From Wyeomyia smithii (taxonomy: Eukaryota > Arthropoda > Insecta > Diptera > Culicidae), in NCBI RefSeq assembly GCF_029784165.1, contig NC_073696.1, positions 83,326,220 to 83,390,219 on the forward strand: 64,000 nucleotides of DNA. The letters run 5' to 3'. Shown piece by piece: positions 47,701-59,923 of the stretch; position 1 is the first letter of the stretch, and each line of letters begins with the position of its first letter. The position numbers and the translations under genes were made by a program. The notes under the pieces are model-generated. The model saw nothing but the letters and a program-made list of their open reading frames with translations. It was not told where the DNA came from and did not search any database.

Positions 47701-48613
47701 GATTATGTTTATTGTTGATATGCCAGTCTATGCACAACGGGGTGGAAGCAGCAGGGCAACGAGGGTCTCCTCTTTCCGATGATCATTACACACACAGCGG
47801 TGTAGCTGTAAATTGCCGTTTGATGAAGCCTCCGTCCTCTATTTCCGTCACTAACCGGTAGTAGGGCAAAACCGATGAAGTCAATGACGGAAGCGACATC
47901 TGTGTGACGAAATGGTTGGTCTCTTGCATTTTTATCTGTTCAAGTTGTTAGGGGATGCTAGTGGTAAGTGAGGTAGGCTAGTTTATCACGAGCGGGAATG
48001 CACCGCACTACTGCAATGCTGCGCTGCATTGTTGCAGCTTGTGGTGTAAGTCTTAGGCTTATCTGGAGATTTATTGGCGTCTCTATTGACTGACTGACTG
48101 AGTCATTCATCTTTCCCGATCCTGGTCGGGATGATGTCGGACGGAACGGTGATTGGTTCCGCTGGGGATTACTGGCTGACTGTACGATAGGTTGTTGAAA
48201 GAATCGTCTGAGTGTTTGTTTTGCCTGCAGGTTCCAGACAAACGTATCGGTTACGAGAGATTGGATGTAAAAAAAAGTTTTTAAGCATGAAATATTGCTG
48301 ATGCAATCCTAGTCCTAGATAAAGAGAGAGTTGATCTATTAAAGTAGTATCATCAAAAATATATATTTTGCCGTTGATGACATTTTACGGGGCAATAAGA
48401 AATAACAGATCAAGTGAAATTGAACTGAATACATTATAAGGGGAGAGTGGTTTTTTGTTAAAATTCTTTTGATTTTGCAAAGTATATGGAATATTCACAG
48501 AGAAATTGACAGTGGAAATTTTTGAATGAAGGACAACAACTTCGTGTATGAAAAACTTTCAGTTTTAGAATATTCGTGAAAATTGTAATGACCAACGATT
48601 AATTGGTAATCTT
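44795..48613. other. No recognised gene
   Basis: Mostly unique sequence. 45600-45650 has GTAT-rich microsatellite. Overlapping frames on both strands at 46050-46480 and a frame at 47092-47370 ending near a strong donor (see findings) were examined; none matches a family I know. Confidence 0.4.
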
Positions 48614-48970
48614 AGAGCGGGGGCCTAGTGTGGTTGGTAACGTCTCCGCCAACCACGCTCGACGCCTGGGTTCGAATCCCACCGCCGACATAGGTGTCGA
48701 TGGTTGTTGTGAGGTGGCGTGATCCACTCACAACCAACCCAAACTGGTCTAGATTCAATCCTTGCCGACACCGGGAGATTTTCTGAGGCGAAAACTCTCT
48801 GGGATCACGCCTTCCATCGCATGAGGAAGTAAAGCCGTTGGCGCCAGTCCGTTAATAAACGGGTCGTGAGTTAGGGTCCTGGGTGTGGAGTCGCCTCCCT
48901 GGGCGTCGGTGATTAGCCACAACAGTGGCGGAACTAGACCGACGGAAAATAAGCGAGAATAAAAAAAAAA
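48614..48970 (+). mobile_element. tRNA-derived SINE, full length
   Basis: Starts 'agagcgggggcctagtg' with box A-like 'tggttggtaacgtctccg', box B 'gggttcgaatcccacc', body through 'gaggcgaaaactctctggga' and an A11 tail. Flanked by 'aattggtaatctt' at 48601-48613 and 48970-48982, a ~13-bp target duplication. Same family as 30801-31150. Confidence 0.92.
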
Positions 48971-49059
48971 ATTGGTAATCTTTTTGAGGAAATCATCCTG
49001 GGTTAATTGGTAACACCCCAGACGGGCAGGCTGAATATTCCTTTATCGGATTGAAGCGT

Positions 49060-49145
49060 TCATGTAAATCTATTTTAACAAAAAATAAGTTTGAATGAGA
49101 AAGGCTGAGTCTGACCACTAGGTGGATTAATTTAGGTTTTTAGAA
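49060..49145 (-). repeat. Inverted end fragment of the 4563/5908 repeat
   Basis: 'tcatgtaaatctatttt', 'tgagaaaggctgagtctgac' and 'aggtggattaatttagg' are the complement of the first ~85 bp of the dispersed repeat. The rest is missing. Confidence 0.75.
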
Positions 49146-49199
49146 TTCAGCATAAAGAAAGGCTAAGTGGTGGGAATCCTGAGAAAAAACCCAAGCATA

Positions 49200-49310
49200 A
49201 GTCCTTTTTTGAAGTTGAATGGTCTGATTCTACTAAGATTCGAACCCACGATCATCCGCTTGACAAAGTGTACTCTGTAACCTAGCAGCTCCGCAGCTTC
49301 CGCAGAGGTT
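49200..49310 (-). mobile_element. tRNA-like SINE fragment, third family
   Basis: On the minus strand: 'gctgctaggttacagagt' (box A-like), then 'cgtgggttcgaatctta' (box B). Spacing is tRNA-like, but no cloverleaf with a paired acceptor stem is evident. It is a SINE head or tRNA pseudogene. Confidence 0.5.
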
Positions 49311-49374
49311 AGTTAGAGCATGAAGTTCCGTAGTAGGTTCTTCAGAGTCTCTCCCAACAACTTTTGTCGAGTCG

Positions 49375-49575
49375 GTGCCGCCATATGTGGCCATTATCGC
49401 ACGCTAGCCTGTGGGGCTAATAGCGGTCTTGATCAACTAGGTTAGTTGAGAGAATTCGTTATCGATTTTGTTTTTGGCACATATTGCATGTTGCAGGATA
49501 AGTGCAACGAACCAGATATCACAACCGTGTGGAAAAGCGCTAGCCGATCGACATCGCTACCCACTGCCATATGTA
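49375..49575 (-). mobile_element. Second-family SINE, internally deleted
   Basis: The complement shares with 37628-37895 'gtagcgatgtcgatcggcta', 'acacggttgtgatat' and 'atcctgcaacatgcaatatg'. About 80 bp after 'ggttcg', including most of box B, is missing, so it could not be transcribed normally. Confidence 0.78.
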
Positions 49576-49599
49576 CCTTAATCTATTAATCTGTTGTGT

Positions 49600-50111
49600 C
49601 TGTTATGCGGAAGCAGCGATACCGAGTTCATATCATCGGAGATATGAACGCTTAACTCGGAAGGGAAGACATGTATGTGATCCCGCGGACTAATAGTTCG
49701 AAGTACGTTCTTCCTCTGTAAAAACATCCACAAAGCTGGTTGGGGGTCACCTGACCATTCCTAAGACTAGACAACCTAGGAATGGAAAGCCACCGGTTTA
49801 CTGGTAGATTGAAGCAAAAGTGAACATCCGGAGTAAGTGCCTCAGTGCAAGATGGAGGATGCAACGCGCGCGAACAGAGGAACTCTTCCACACCACGGTC
49901 CAAGTCCTAATCCAGCGGTCGAATTTACTTCCGACGTTCCAGTATCTCATACCCCCCTGCACAATCTGATGGACATACAATTCATGATCGACGACAGCCG
50001 TGTCGATGATTAAGACTAGAAAAGGATACAAATGAGGGACTCATCATGATCGCCAACTCCTAAAAGTGAGCAAAGCCCGGGACCGGATGGAGTCCCGAAC
50101 CTGGCAATCTT
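49600..50111 (+). pseudogene. R1-type ORF2 fragment, upstream part
   Basis: After a short RTE-like endonuclease scrap near 49640 (IIGDMNA), R1-type sequence starts by ~49745 ('ggaatggaaagccaccggtt') and reaches 'ATNEGLIMIANS'-like and 'PGTGW...PEPGN' residues equivalent to VSKAPGPDGIPNLA of 41980. It stops at 50111, where the antisense RTE-like element begins, and resumes at ~52500. Confidence 0.6.
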
Positions 50112-52495
50112 ATTTACTTTACTTTACTTTACTTTTATGGCGACAAATCGTTGAGATCCTATGCCGAATCCAGAAAACGCCTCCACAAAAACCGGTCTTG
50201 GGCTGCTTCTCTCCAGTCTCCCCTTACACCCGCTGCTCGGGCATCCTCACCCACTGCACACATCCAGCGCGTGCTAAATATTATCTTTGCCGATCGCTCA
50301 TCCGGCATCCTTGCTGCATGGCCAGCCCACTGTAACCTGTCGCGATTCATCAACTTGACAATATCAGCGTGTTGGTATTCTTCGTACAGTTCGCGACGAC
50401 CCATGCTCCTGCGCCACACCCCATTTTCTAGTTTGCCTCCGAATATTGACCGCAGGATTTTACGCTAGTAAACCCCAAGCGCTCGTTGATCGGCCTCCTT
50501 TCACGTCCACGATCCATGTCCGTAGATTGCTACCGGGAGGATCAGAGTCCTATAGAGCCCAAATTTCTTACGGATCTGGTGGCTATGGGACCTCTGCTGG
50601 CTACCCAATCCGTATTGAGCCCTTTTCGTTGCCGCAATACGTCCCTTCACCTCGCGGCTCACCTCTTTGTCACATGTCACGAGAGTACCAAGATAGACAA
50701 ATTCGTCGACCACCTCGAAAGTATCTCCATCTATCTCCACCGCAGCACCGCATAACCACCTGGCTCTCTGCCAGCCACCACGAACTTTGTTTTGGCAGTG
50801 TCTATGGTGAGTCCAATTCTCGCAGCTCCTCTTTGCAGCCGTAAAGGCCTCTTTAACAGCTCTACGGTTAACACCAATTATATCAATGTCGTCCGCGAAA
50901 CCTAGAAGCATGTAAGACTTCGTGATGATGGTGCCGCTCCTCTGCACACCTGCCCTTCATATTGCACCTTTTAAAGCTATGTTGAACAGCAACTTCGAAA
51001 GCCCGTCCCTTTGCTTCAGACCATCTAACGTCACAAACGCGCCGAAAAATTCGCCCGCTCCTGACGCTTGATGTGAAACCGTCAAGCGTCGCACGTAATA
51101 GTTCAACTAGTTTTGTTGGAGAACGCCGCCTTAAAGTATAGTCTGCAACTTGTGTTCTCGAATCTTGTCGAGGATCTGTCTCAAGGTAAACATCTGGTCC
51201 GTTGTAGATCGTCCCACTCGAAAACCGCATTGATATTTTCCAACCAAGGCTTCCAGCAACGGCTTCAGTCGCTGGAACAGGATACGGGAGAGAGTTTTAT
51301 ATGCGGAATTCAGGAGGGTCTCGATAATAACTACAGTCGAGTCTATGGATAAACTAATTACACTACATAGCCACTCGCCCCGACTTTGAGCAGTTCGACC
51401 GGTAAGCCGTCCTTCCCAGCGGCTTTGCGGTTCTTCAGCTCTTTGCAGGCATTCTTCACCTCGTCCAATGTTAGTGGGTTCACAGCTTGTCCGTCCTCCC
51501 CAATTTCTATCCTGTTCCCCTCAACGACTCTCCTACCTTCCACTGTTCAACATCACTTCAAAATATTGCTATGACGCCTGGCCACCAGCGATAATGGTAA
51601 TCATGATTCCCTCCCTGTCATTACACATGGCAGGTACTGGCACGGTCCGGTACCTGAATCCGTTAATCGTTCTATAGAAGCTTCTCGTGTCGTGCCTGGT
51701 GAAGCAATTCTCCGCCTGCGCGAGGACGCGATCGTAGTGCTCACGTTTTATACGACGGTGAAGCCTCTTTCCGGCAGCTCATGTCTTCTGTTATTCCGCA
51801 TGCATCTGACGTGTCACATGATTAGCTACTACTAACGTATTGGCGAAGGCTCGGTCCTTCTCTTCCGTCACCTCTAGACACTCAGCATGGAACCACCCAC
51901 TCGCGCTGTTTCACTGACTGATCAAGGATGTGCTTCCACTACTCGTTCAGATCCATTCCAGCTGGCTCATCGATCCGTCTATCAACTTTCCGAGTATATT
52001 CTCAACAACACCTTTTGCTGATAACCTCTGGATGTCCAGAGGTGTCTTCCTCGCTGATGTCGATTATTAGACATTCATAGGTCATTATTAGGCTTCCATC
52101 GAATGACACGCTTAGTTGCACGAAATCGACAATCCGTTTCGCGCAGACGCCGTCATTGTAGTAGATAAAAAGAAAAACCCGCGATCGGATCAACCGGATC
52201 GGATTCACGTTCTCCGGTTTTTGGCCAACGCACCTCTTGTATGGCTGCTACCTTCACTTTTACCTTCCGTAGCTTTATGGCCAAGATACCCGCGCGTGCC
52301 GGTTCGAGCGAAGTCCTGAGATTCCAAGTGCAATGTTTGGATTCGTTGTCTCTGATAATGTGCCTAGGTCTATACCGATTGTTCCGATTCGTTTTATATT
52401 CTTGATTATTCGTAGTATGTTTATTTTAGCATGCTGACTTACTAGGGTTACGGTGCCTAGTCTCGCGACGGGGCTGCGGTCTTGGGTGTAGTTGG
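50112..52495 (-). pseudogene. RTE-like non-LTR retrotransposon, antisense insertion
   Basis: Minus strand: RT N-terminus 51543-51358 (LDEVKNACKELKNRKAAGKD, GLPVELLKVG), catalytic region 50947-50501 (SYMLLGFADDIDIIGVNRRA, FEVVDEFVYLGTLVT), C-terminal DRLQWAGHAARMPDERSAK (50419-50159). The 3' tail at 50112-50136 is a short (AAAGT)n repeat, as in elements with microsatellite tails. Upstream 51600-52495 is more decayed and includes EES-linker-like sequence. It cuts the R1-type element in the opposite orientation. All frames are broken. Confidence 0.75.
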
Positions 52496-52499
52496 CGTG

Positions 52500-54190
52500 A
52501 AACCGCATTTCATTTCAGACATTGGAAGACTGGGAAACTGCCAGGGTACCTAACGGCATATAGGCTTATCTGTCTGCTGGGCACCGCGGGCAAAGCGCAT
52601 GAGAAGAATATTCTTAGCAAACTGGTAAAATACACGGAAGGTGTAAACGGGTTGGAAAGTACCAGTTTGGTTTCCGGAAGGACAGGTCCACGCTAAATGC
52701 CATTCTCTCCGTTGCCAAGACAGCAGAAGTAGCACTCGCTATTGTGCAATCTTTACGATCATCGTGAAGAATGCGTTCAATAGTGCAAGCTGGAACCAAA
52801 TAGCGCTCAAGAGCATCCATGTATCGGTGCCGCTGTACTAGATTCTGGAAAACTACTTCTAGAATCGAGTACTTGTTTACAACACAGACGAGAGTCAAAA
52901 TTGAGTCCGAATCACCACAGGATTTCCACAAGGTTCTATCCTGAGCCCGGTGCTGTGGAATGTCATGTATGACAGTGTGCTGAAGCTCAAGTTCCCTGTA
53001 AGAGTTGTGATCGTTGGCTTTGCGGACGACATAACTTAAGAGGCGTACCGCGAGTCATTTGAAGAAATGAAGTTAACGATTGCGCACTGTATACGCAGGG
53101 TCGAAGACTGAATGCACTCTAGGAAACTAGAGTTAGCGCATCATAAGACAGAGGTCACGGTTGTAAATAAACGTAATTAGAGCAACAGGCGGTGTTCAGA
53201 GCCGGAGACTATATCATTGCCTCAAAGTGATATTTCAAGCTTTTGAGGGTTATGGTCGACGACAAGCTCACGTTTGGGAGCTACATCGACTACGCCTGTA
53301 AGAGGGCCTTATCGACTATTGCAACACTATCTCATATGATGTAAAATAGCTCAGTGATAAGTGGCAGCAAACGGAAAATTCTTGCCAGCGTGGTACTTAG
53401 TTATGACGGGCCAGTGTGGTCCAGAGCTCTAGGCGCTAACAGGTATCGTGGTAAACTGTAAAATATCTACAGGCTCATGTGTCTGAGACTTGCGAGTGTG
53501 TATCGTACAATGTCATACGATGCAACCTATCTCTTGTCGCGCATGATACTTATCAGCATCGCCATCAAAGAGGACAGATAATGCTTCGAACAACGTAATG
53601 CATGGGGCATACGGTGTACCAAAAAGTCATCCTCGATGTCACGATGGTAGCGAGAATGGTATGATTCTATGACGCATCGATTTATTCCAAAGATATCTGG
53701 GTTGCTCGGGAGGCACCATGGTGAAGTTAACTTCCACCTGATACAGATCCTGTCAGGTCATGGTTGCTTCAGGCAATATCTACACAGGTTCGGACATGCG
53801 GGGTCCTCCATGTGTCCCGAATGCGTGGATACGGAAAAGACTACTGAACATGTCTTATTCGTTTTGTACGTGCGAGGAGCGACATAATCTAGTGATGTAG
53901 TGAGCGGGCCAAGAACTATTCCGGACAACATAGTCCGGAGGATATGCGAAAACCCAGACCCAGTGGCAGGTCAATCAACAACACGCTAGAGGTAACTAAC
54001 TGTCAGTCTTCAGGTAGTTAACTAGGAGGTTATAAGAGTAAAGGGAATGCATCAAGCACAGAAGTTACTCCCCGATCTAATACTTAACCGTCGTCCCGGG
54101 CTGGAGACTGAAGGGGTTTTAGTGGGTCCGGAACAGGCCGAGCGAGTGTTTGGGGAAGTGTAACAACCTCGGCCTCGCACTTCTAGTTTA
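52500..54190 (+). pseudogene. R1-type ORF2 and 3' UTR, downstream part
   Basis: Resumes with KLPG...AYR-like residues at ~52535, passes 'KNAFNSASWNQIALKSIHV', 'GFPQGSILSPVLWNVMYD', the intact catalytic box 'VGFADDIT' (53015-53040), 'RRVEDWMHSRKLELAHHKTE' and the Cys/His C-terminus 53669-53887 (GHGCFRQYLHRFGHAG, MCPECVDTEKTTEHVLF). The 3' UTR includes 'cgtcccgggctggagactg'. Stops and shifts throughout. This copy is collinear and serves as reference for the rearranged one at 38379-42494. Confidence 0.78.
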
Positions 54191-54224
54191 ATCCCCTCGC
54201 CTGGAGTTGTCTTCTCAGGTGTCT

Positions 54225-54690
54225 ATGAGCAGATTTCCTCGCTACTTGGGAAAAAATCACATTCCCATTGTACTCACCAATCGAGAGGTGTTTATGTGCT
54301 TTAAAATATCAACTTTATATCAGACACGACGCAAGCGAACCCCACGGATTAATGTCGAGCAGCTACGAAACCCTCAAACTGCGCAAGACTACACGCAACG
54401 ACTAGACGGGGTATTACTATTGGCAGAGGAATAAGGCGCACTTTCTCTTGAGAATAAAGAGCATAAAATAAGCACAGCCATTAGCGAATCCGTGGCTGGA
54501 CGCAACGACACCGAACGGGTCAACCACCAGGTTTGATGAGAATCGCTTGGACTGCGTCCGAAATTGGATTGACGAGTTACTTTTCAACAGAAAGCTAAAT
54601 CCACCATTTGCAATATGATCGCTCGGTTTTACACTGGAGGGTCAATGACCAACAATAAAGAACAAGACCGACGCACAGTGGTTCGCCCAT
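54225..54690 (+). pseudogene. RTE-like linker-region fragment
   Basis: The plus frame gives YQTRRKRTPRINVEQLRNPQ and AQDYTQRLDGVLLLAEE before a stop, then weaker continuation. This 'RINVExLRNP' segment lies between endonuclease and RT in RTE-like mosquito elements. Fragment only. Confidence 0.55.
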
Positions 54691-55296
54691 AGGCCAAAAA
54701 TAGAAATAAATTTTTTTTTGATTTCTGGTTATTTATGATTACATGGGTCGGTTATAGACCTGAGCATGCGGAAAAGCTGTTTTTGTTGGCCTATTTTATG
54801 AACATTTTACTTTTGAGCACGAGATAAGGGAAGGTGTTTGACACTTGCAAAATCAACTTAAACAGACGTGTTTTTTACGTTGTGTACATATCCACTGTAG
54901 AACAAATTCAATTGCTTCATATGTTTATTTTCATCATGAGCCTTCAGAAAACAGGTTTGTTTTGCTATTGTGGTGTTGTTTGGATAAGTATGTTCTAAAC
55001 TGTAATCCTAATTAGTCGTAAGAGGGAACGTGGTAATAAAGTCAGAGAGCACCACTCATACTGAAATTCATGTTAACTTTTAAATGTGTTCTGCGCGAGA
55101 TACTATCACCAAATTACCACCAATCGAAAGATTTAGGACATAAAAAAGATTTGTTAAAGGTTACTGCTGCATATATTTGCATCTTAGTCGATGACAAGTG
55201 GCTAAAGGTGGTTACTTTTTCGTTTTAAATTCATACTTTTTACATAGTTTCTTAGAAGGGTTGTGGTACATTTAGCTCAAATTTACAAATTTGTTC
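54691..55296. other. No recognised gene
   Basis: AT-rich spacer, nothing supported. Confidence 0.45.
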
Positions 55297-55447
55297 TTAA
55301 CCCTCTAGTACCCAGCGCCGCCTTTAGACGGTCTTCAGTTGAATCTCTAAAATACTTCAATCAATAATTTAAAAATATCTATAAAAATTCATAGTGTTTA
55401 TTTTTTCAAAGTCCGTCTGAAAATTAATTTAGGCACTAGAGGGTTAA
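55297..55447. mobile_element. Short TTAA-flanked MITE (piggyBac-type)
   Basis: TTAA|CCCTCTAGTACC ... GGCACTAGAGGG|TTAA, 143 bp between the TTAAs, with extra inner pairing (agacgg / ccgtct). TTAA duplication plus CCCT tips is the piggyBac pattern. Confidence 0.8.
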
Positions 55448-56254
55448 ACATTTGTCTATATTCGAATTTTGATATTTTGTGTCGAAATATGGGAATTTCC
55501 TGAGGAAATATCATTTTTTTTAATTATTCCAGAAGAATAACGTAAAAGAAGAAAAATCAAACTTTGATCGCTTTGAGGGTTGACTTAACGTAACCAGATT
55601 GTGCTTAAATTTTGCATAGGGAATTTTTTCGAGAAGGCAAAACTTTTGAAAGCTGCCGTATTTTGAAATTCAATGGTCAAACGTTTCCCTATGTGCGATT
55701 GGCACTCTATTATGTATGCATAATAATGGCAATGGCAGAAAATTTAAACAAGTTGGATGATGGCAGTCCCAGTGAAGTTTTTTATAGTCGAAAAACACCT
55801 AATTCTGTCGATTTCAGTAGTTTTCATGAGAAATACTGTAAAAAAATGATTTATGACCGCCCTTGTCATACAATTTGAACCACAGTGCGACGGAGCAAAA
55901 TGAGCTCCGCTAGGCGGACGAAATAGAAAGTTGTAGCCAAGAACAAAATGGTGCCAGCACCAGGATGCTGAGCATGGTAGTAAGAATCCCGAAGCCGAAG
56001 GGCGTAAAATGTTACAAGCGGGAATCCAGATCAAAGTACACGTAGAAGCTGTAAGTAATCCCTGGAAAGTGCCAATAGTTGCGCCGTATGTAAAAAATAG
56101 AGTAAATAAAGAAAACGTTAGAAATGAAATCCCTCAAACGTACATCAGGCATAAACAATCGAATCGTATTGGACCATAATGTCCCAGTTTGAATACGAAA
56201 ATGGTTGGGAGAAATCACCTGAGCTCAACAACTTAAATTCCGTATAATCAGATG

Positions 56255-56345
56255 TGCCAAGAAAAAAGGTCCGCGAGGTGGTCCGGACTGTTAAGGAGAG
56301 GGTTCCGGGAATTTCGAGGGGGATTTAGGATAAAAGACCACAATC
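56255..56345 (+). pseudogene. Tc1/mariner-type transposase scrap
   Basis: The frame RKKVREVVRTVKERVPGIS resembles the N-terminal helix-turn-helix linker of some Tc1/mariner transposases (VRT...KxRI RRNPRRS). It stops after ~25 codons. Confidence 0.35.
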
Positions 56346-59300
56346 TGCCTAATTATTTCACACCTCTAACGCACATTGTATTGGCTTGAGAAAATGCAAT
56401 AAAGAATTTAATTTAAAGGAAAAAACTAACATGCGTGTTTTCATTTAATCCAGCTACTTATAAATCACCGTAAGGCGAATTACCAGAACGCTGGAAGGAA
56501 AGAAAACTTGGCCAAGCTTAAAAGGGCGCGAAACGATACGTGACCATGATTCTGGGACGAAAGAATCAGGAGGATCGAGATTACGAAAAGCTTAAACAAC
56601 TGTGCCTTTCAAATAAGACGCGGAAGCTTTACGAAAAGCATAACAAATCCCACATAGGTTATGTGCAGCAAGACAACTTGAACAAAATCGAGTAACAAAA
56701 AACAATTTATTTGTGTGGCTTGTTTCTCCTTAAACAAACATCATAGCCGCAGAAAAAAATATTAAATTAGATTTTCATTTGATTTTCTTTCACTTGAAAA
56801 TTGTGGTTCAACACTGCAGTACAGCTCGTTTTACACTGTTCGTTTTTCAAGTTGATACAATGTGGTTTCAATATTAGAGCTAGTGAAAAAGCTAAAAAGG
56901 AAAACCTTACAAAGATATTCAATTTAAACACTGTTTAATCATGCATATATGACGCAATGACGCAAAAGTGTATAGATTTTAATTACAGATGAGAAGAACA
57001 ACTTCATATCACGAATTCTCCGTTACTCCATAACTCAATATTGTATATATAATATTCAACTTCCATCCTACATACTCCACCAGATACCAATTCAGCATAA
57101 TCTTTGGAGAGAAGTGATAAACCGAAACCTCAATCAACCCAACTGCTCTCATCCCTTCTCCTTTCTTTTCCCTTGCCTGTATTGGCACCCTCGCCAGATG
57201 GCTTCTCTAGCTATGTGCGGTGAGATTCTAATCAGCCAAAATCTTTCAGCGTCATAACTTAAACGATACAACCTATTAGAGTGGTGTTTTATAATTTCAT
57301 GGATACGCAGCTTCCTGACTCGACTCGGTCCCTTCCATCGTCATCGTCGTCCCCCCATCGTCGTCGTCATCGTTGTCGTCAGCACGATCATATCGGCAGT
57401 ATGCAGCAATCGATTTTGACGATATTGCTGTTATCCGGTCGAAATTGTACTATTCCCTTCTCCTCCAGACAAACTGGAAGCAGATCGAACGTAAGGGGAA
57501 TGACTCTTTTATACGAGTGTATTTTTGTTTTTATGACCTTGCGTCCTATTTTTCCGATTTTTACAACACTTGGCAATTGTATGGTTAGTCATTTAATTAT
57601 GAGGTTTCCCGATTCAGAAACTTTCGACATTAAAAGAACAAAGAAAAGTTATGGATCTTCGTAGCCCCCAGCTCTGCTTTGCATTTGTATGTGACAACTT
57701 TATCTTACCAGAAAAAAAAGGAATTACTTCACAGCTAGTGCGACACAGTTTTTTTTAGTAAACTTAATTATTTCACCCTGCTTTCCCCTCGACCATAGGC
57801 ATCCAATTTTACGACGTCATGCAGCCAAACCGTTGCAATTGTGTTCGGTCATCCCTCTTCGGGCCCAGACAGGGGCTAGGGAATGCGCGCGGTTGCCGTT
57901 GGTGAAGAACTGCCATAAAACTAGCACAGTGACGGAATCGATTTAGGGATGTAATGAAATTTTTATTCATTATCGCCTCGTTATGTTTTACGGAACAACG
58001 ACCAAACGTTAAATCGAATGCGTGTTTCGCATAAAATATTACTTACGACTGCGTTGCAGTCGCTCTTTCATCAAACATATCTCAGCTCAAGTGTTTTAAT
58101 CAATCAGCGGCTTTGAAAGAAACGTTTCACTCCATGCGACATTTTATGACTTGCTGATTGTTAATTGGGTTAAAGTCAGCAACATGATGCTTTTGATCAA
58201 TCATTAATGTAAACGTATTTTATTGCTTTTTACTGAACATGAGAGTATCACTAAAGCGTTTTTTAGTATTCAAAGATTTATATCTATTTAAATGTTGCAA
58301 TATATTTAATACAATGTATTTAACTTGATTGAACATTCATTCCTTCTTCAATTAATGGAAGAGCTTCATTTGTGAGATACATAAAATATATGATGTATTG
58401 TAGTATTGATACCACTGCAATATCCATAAATTCTATTCAAGAAGTAATCAATTAAGTTCCCAAATTTACCCACTATTCGAACAAACTAAGCTCAATAAAT
58501 AACGAACAGCTCAGCTTATCAAATCAACAACAACATCGAAATAACACTATAAATTCGAACAGTTCATCCTCGTATGGGCATTCGTTCGAACGATTTCGGG
58601 CGGCACGTGCCGCTATTAAAAGTCAGGATAAAAATCAATTCATTGCTGCACACACTACTCATCCTTCCGCTCGGGGCCATTTTCATCCGATAACTGCCAC
58701 AATGTGTGTATAGATAGTAAATAGTCCGCGATGGGAGGGTGAAGTTGGCATTTTTGGTGCACTGGCGAGCGCTCGCAGACGAATAGTTCAATTCACTGTG
58801 TGTGTACAAATAAACGTATCAAATTTCATTCACTAATGGCATCGTCGGCAATCTTTCCATCCAGCAGCCCTTGACAAAACAAGACATCACTGCAATTTAT
58901 GCGGGGACGCGAAGCCGAACAAGGACGAAATTCGACGTTGGTGCAATAATAAGTGGGAGTGGGTGGACGGTTCTGCTCCCTTTTGCACTGGTCGGTCCGA
59001 TCGTTAGTTGCTAGGCACATGGCTCATTAGGTTTCGGCTTTTGTTTGACTGATGATGGCGAAGACGAGGCTGACAGATACCGGAAGCAAGGACATGACAG
59101 TTTCGGGATTGTCGGCAAAAGATGTCAATTTATTTTGAGCAAAGCGAACGGGGGTGCGGCTTACTGCATCGGAAGATGAAGCGATCGCCGCAGTTAATAA
59201 ACAATAATGATAATCCTTTGCTAATTTTTGCGACGAGCGTTTGACTAGGGAGTCAGAAACTTTGCTTAGCTAGTGCATTAAATGTATTAAATGTTAACTC

Positions 59301-59392
59301 TGATGTTGTACTAGATAATATTTTGGTGAGGTTATTTATGATGTCTTCGGCATTAATGCTAAACCTCTTTCAGATAACGTATCGAATATAAC

Positions 59393-59445
59393 GTAATAAT
59401 AATATTAATATTAATATAATAATTAATATGAATATATAACAGATA
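59393..59445. repeat. AAT/ATA-rich low-complexity tract
   Basis: 'taataataatattaatatta' and similar. Simple AT repeat. Confidence 0.8.
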
Positions 59446-59529
59446 GCGAATTTGTCAAAAAATAAAAAAAAATAAGCAATTGTAACAAATATATAAATAT
59501 TTTTTTTTTTATTCGTCTTAAATTAGATA

Positions 59530-59921
59530 CAGTCATAACTCGATATAAGGCGACTTTTTTTTCGTTGCGTTATATCGAAGCACGAAAAAAAATTGTTTTT
59601 CATCGATGCAAAATTTTCAGAAACAATCAACGGTGCGCAAAAACTTATTTCCCTTCATCCAGCAGTGTATGTAAACCTGCCTTATGCCCCTTGGGACAAT
59701 TTTGGTAAACAAACAAACACAATATAACACAAACATTCAAAAAAAGTCTATTTTACCCTATTTTACGGAACTAATTGGTTTCGTAACGTAAGTGTAGCCA
59801 ACACCCCACAAATAATTTTTGTGCTTTAATTTCAAGATATTTGAATAAGTTACGTTATATCAAGGTAAAAGTTACGTTCTATCGAGTAACGTTATATCAA
59901 GGTTGCCTTATATCGAGGTTC
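59530..59921. mobile_element. TA-flanked pogo-like MITE
   Basis: TA|CAGTCATAACTCGATATAAG at the left; the right end is complementary around 'ccttatatcgaggttc'|TA. Both halves have repeated 'gttatatcga' motifs. CAGTC tips and TA targets are pogo/Tigger-like. A second left end is at 63546. Confidence 0.68.
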
Positions 59922-59923
59922 TA

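Larger units (their letters stand above)
55448..59529. other. No recognised gene apart from a mariner scrap
   Basis: Includes an 88-codon frame at 55612-55878 and an open stretch at 56480-56700 (KLKQLCLSNKTRKLYEKHNK), both unassigned. TCG/TCA repeats lie at 57338-57380. 58560-59180 is less AT-rich, unique sequence that could hold regulatory elements. Confidence 0.4.

Noticed and set aside
48630..48690. Functional tRNA gene
   Set aside because: Boxes A and B are present, but the long body, A-tail and target duplications show a SINE.
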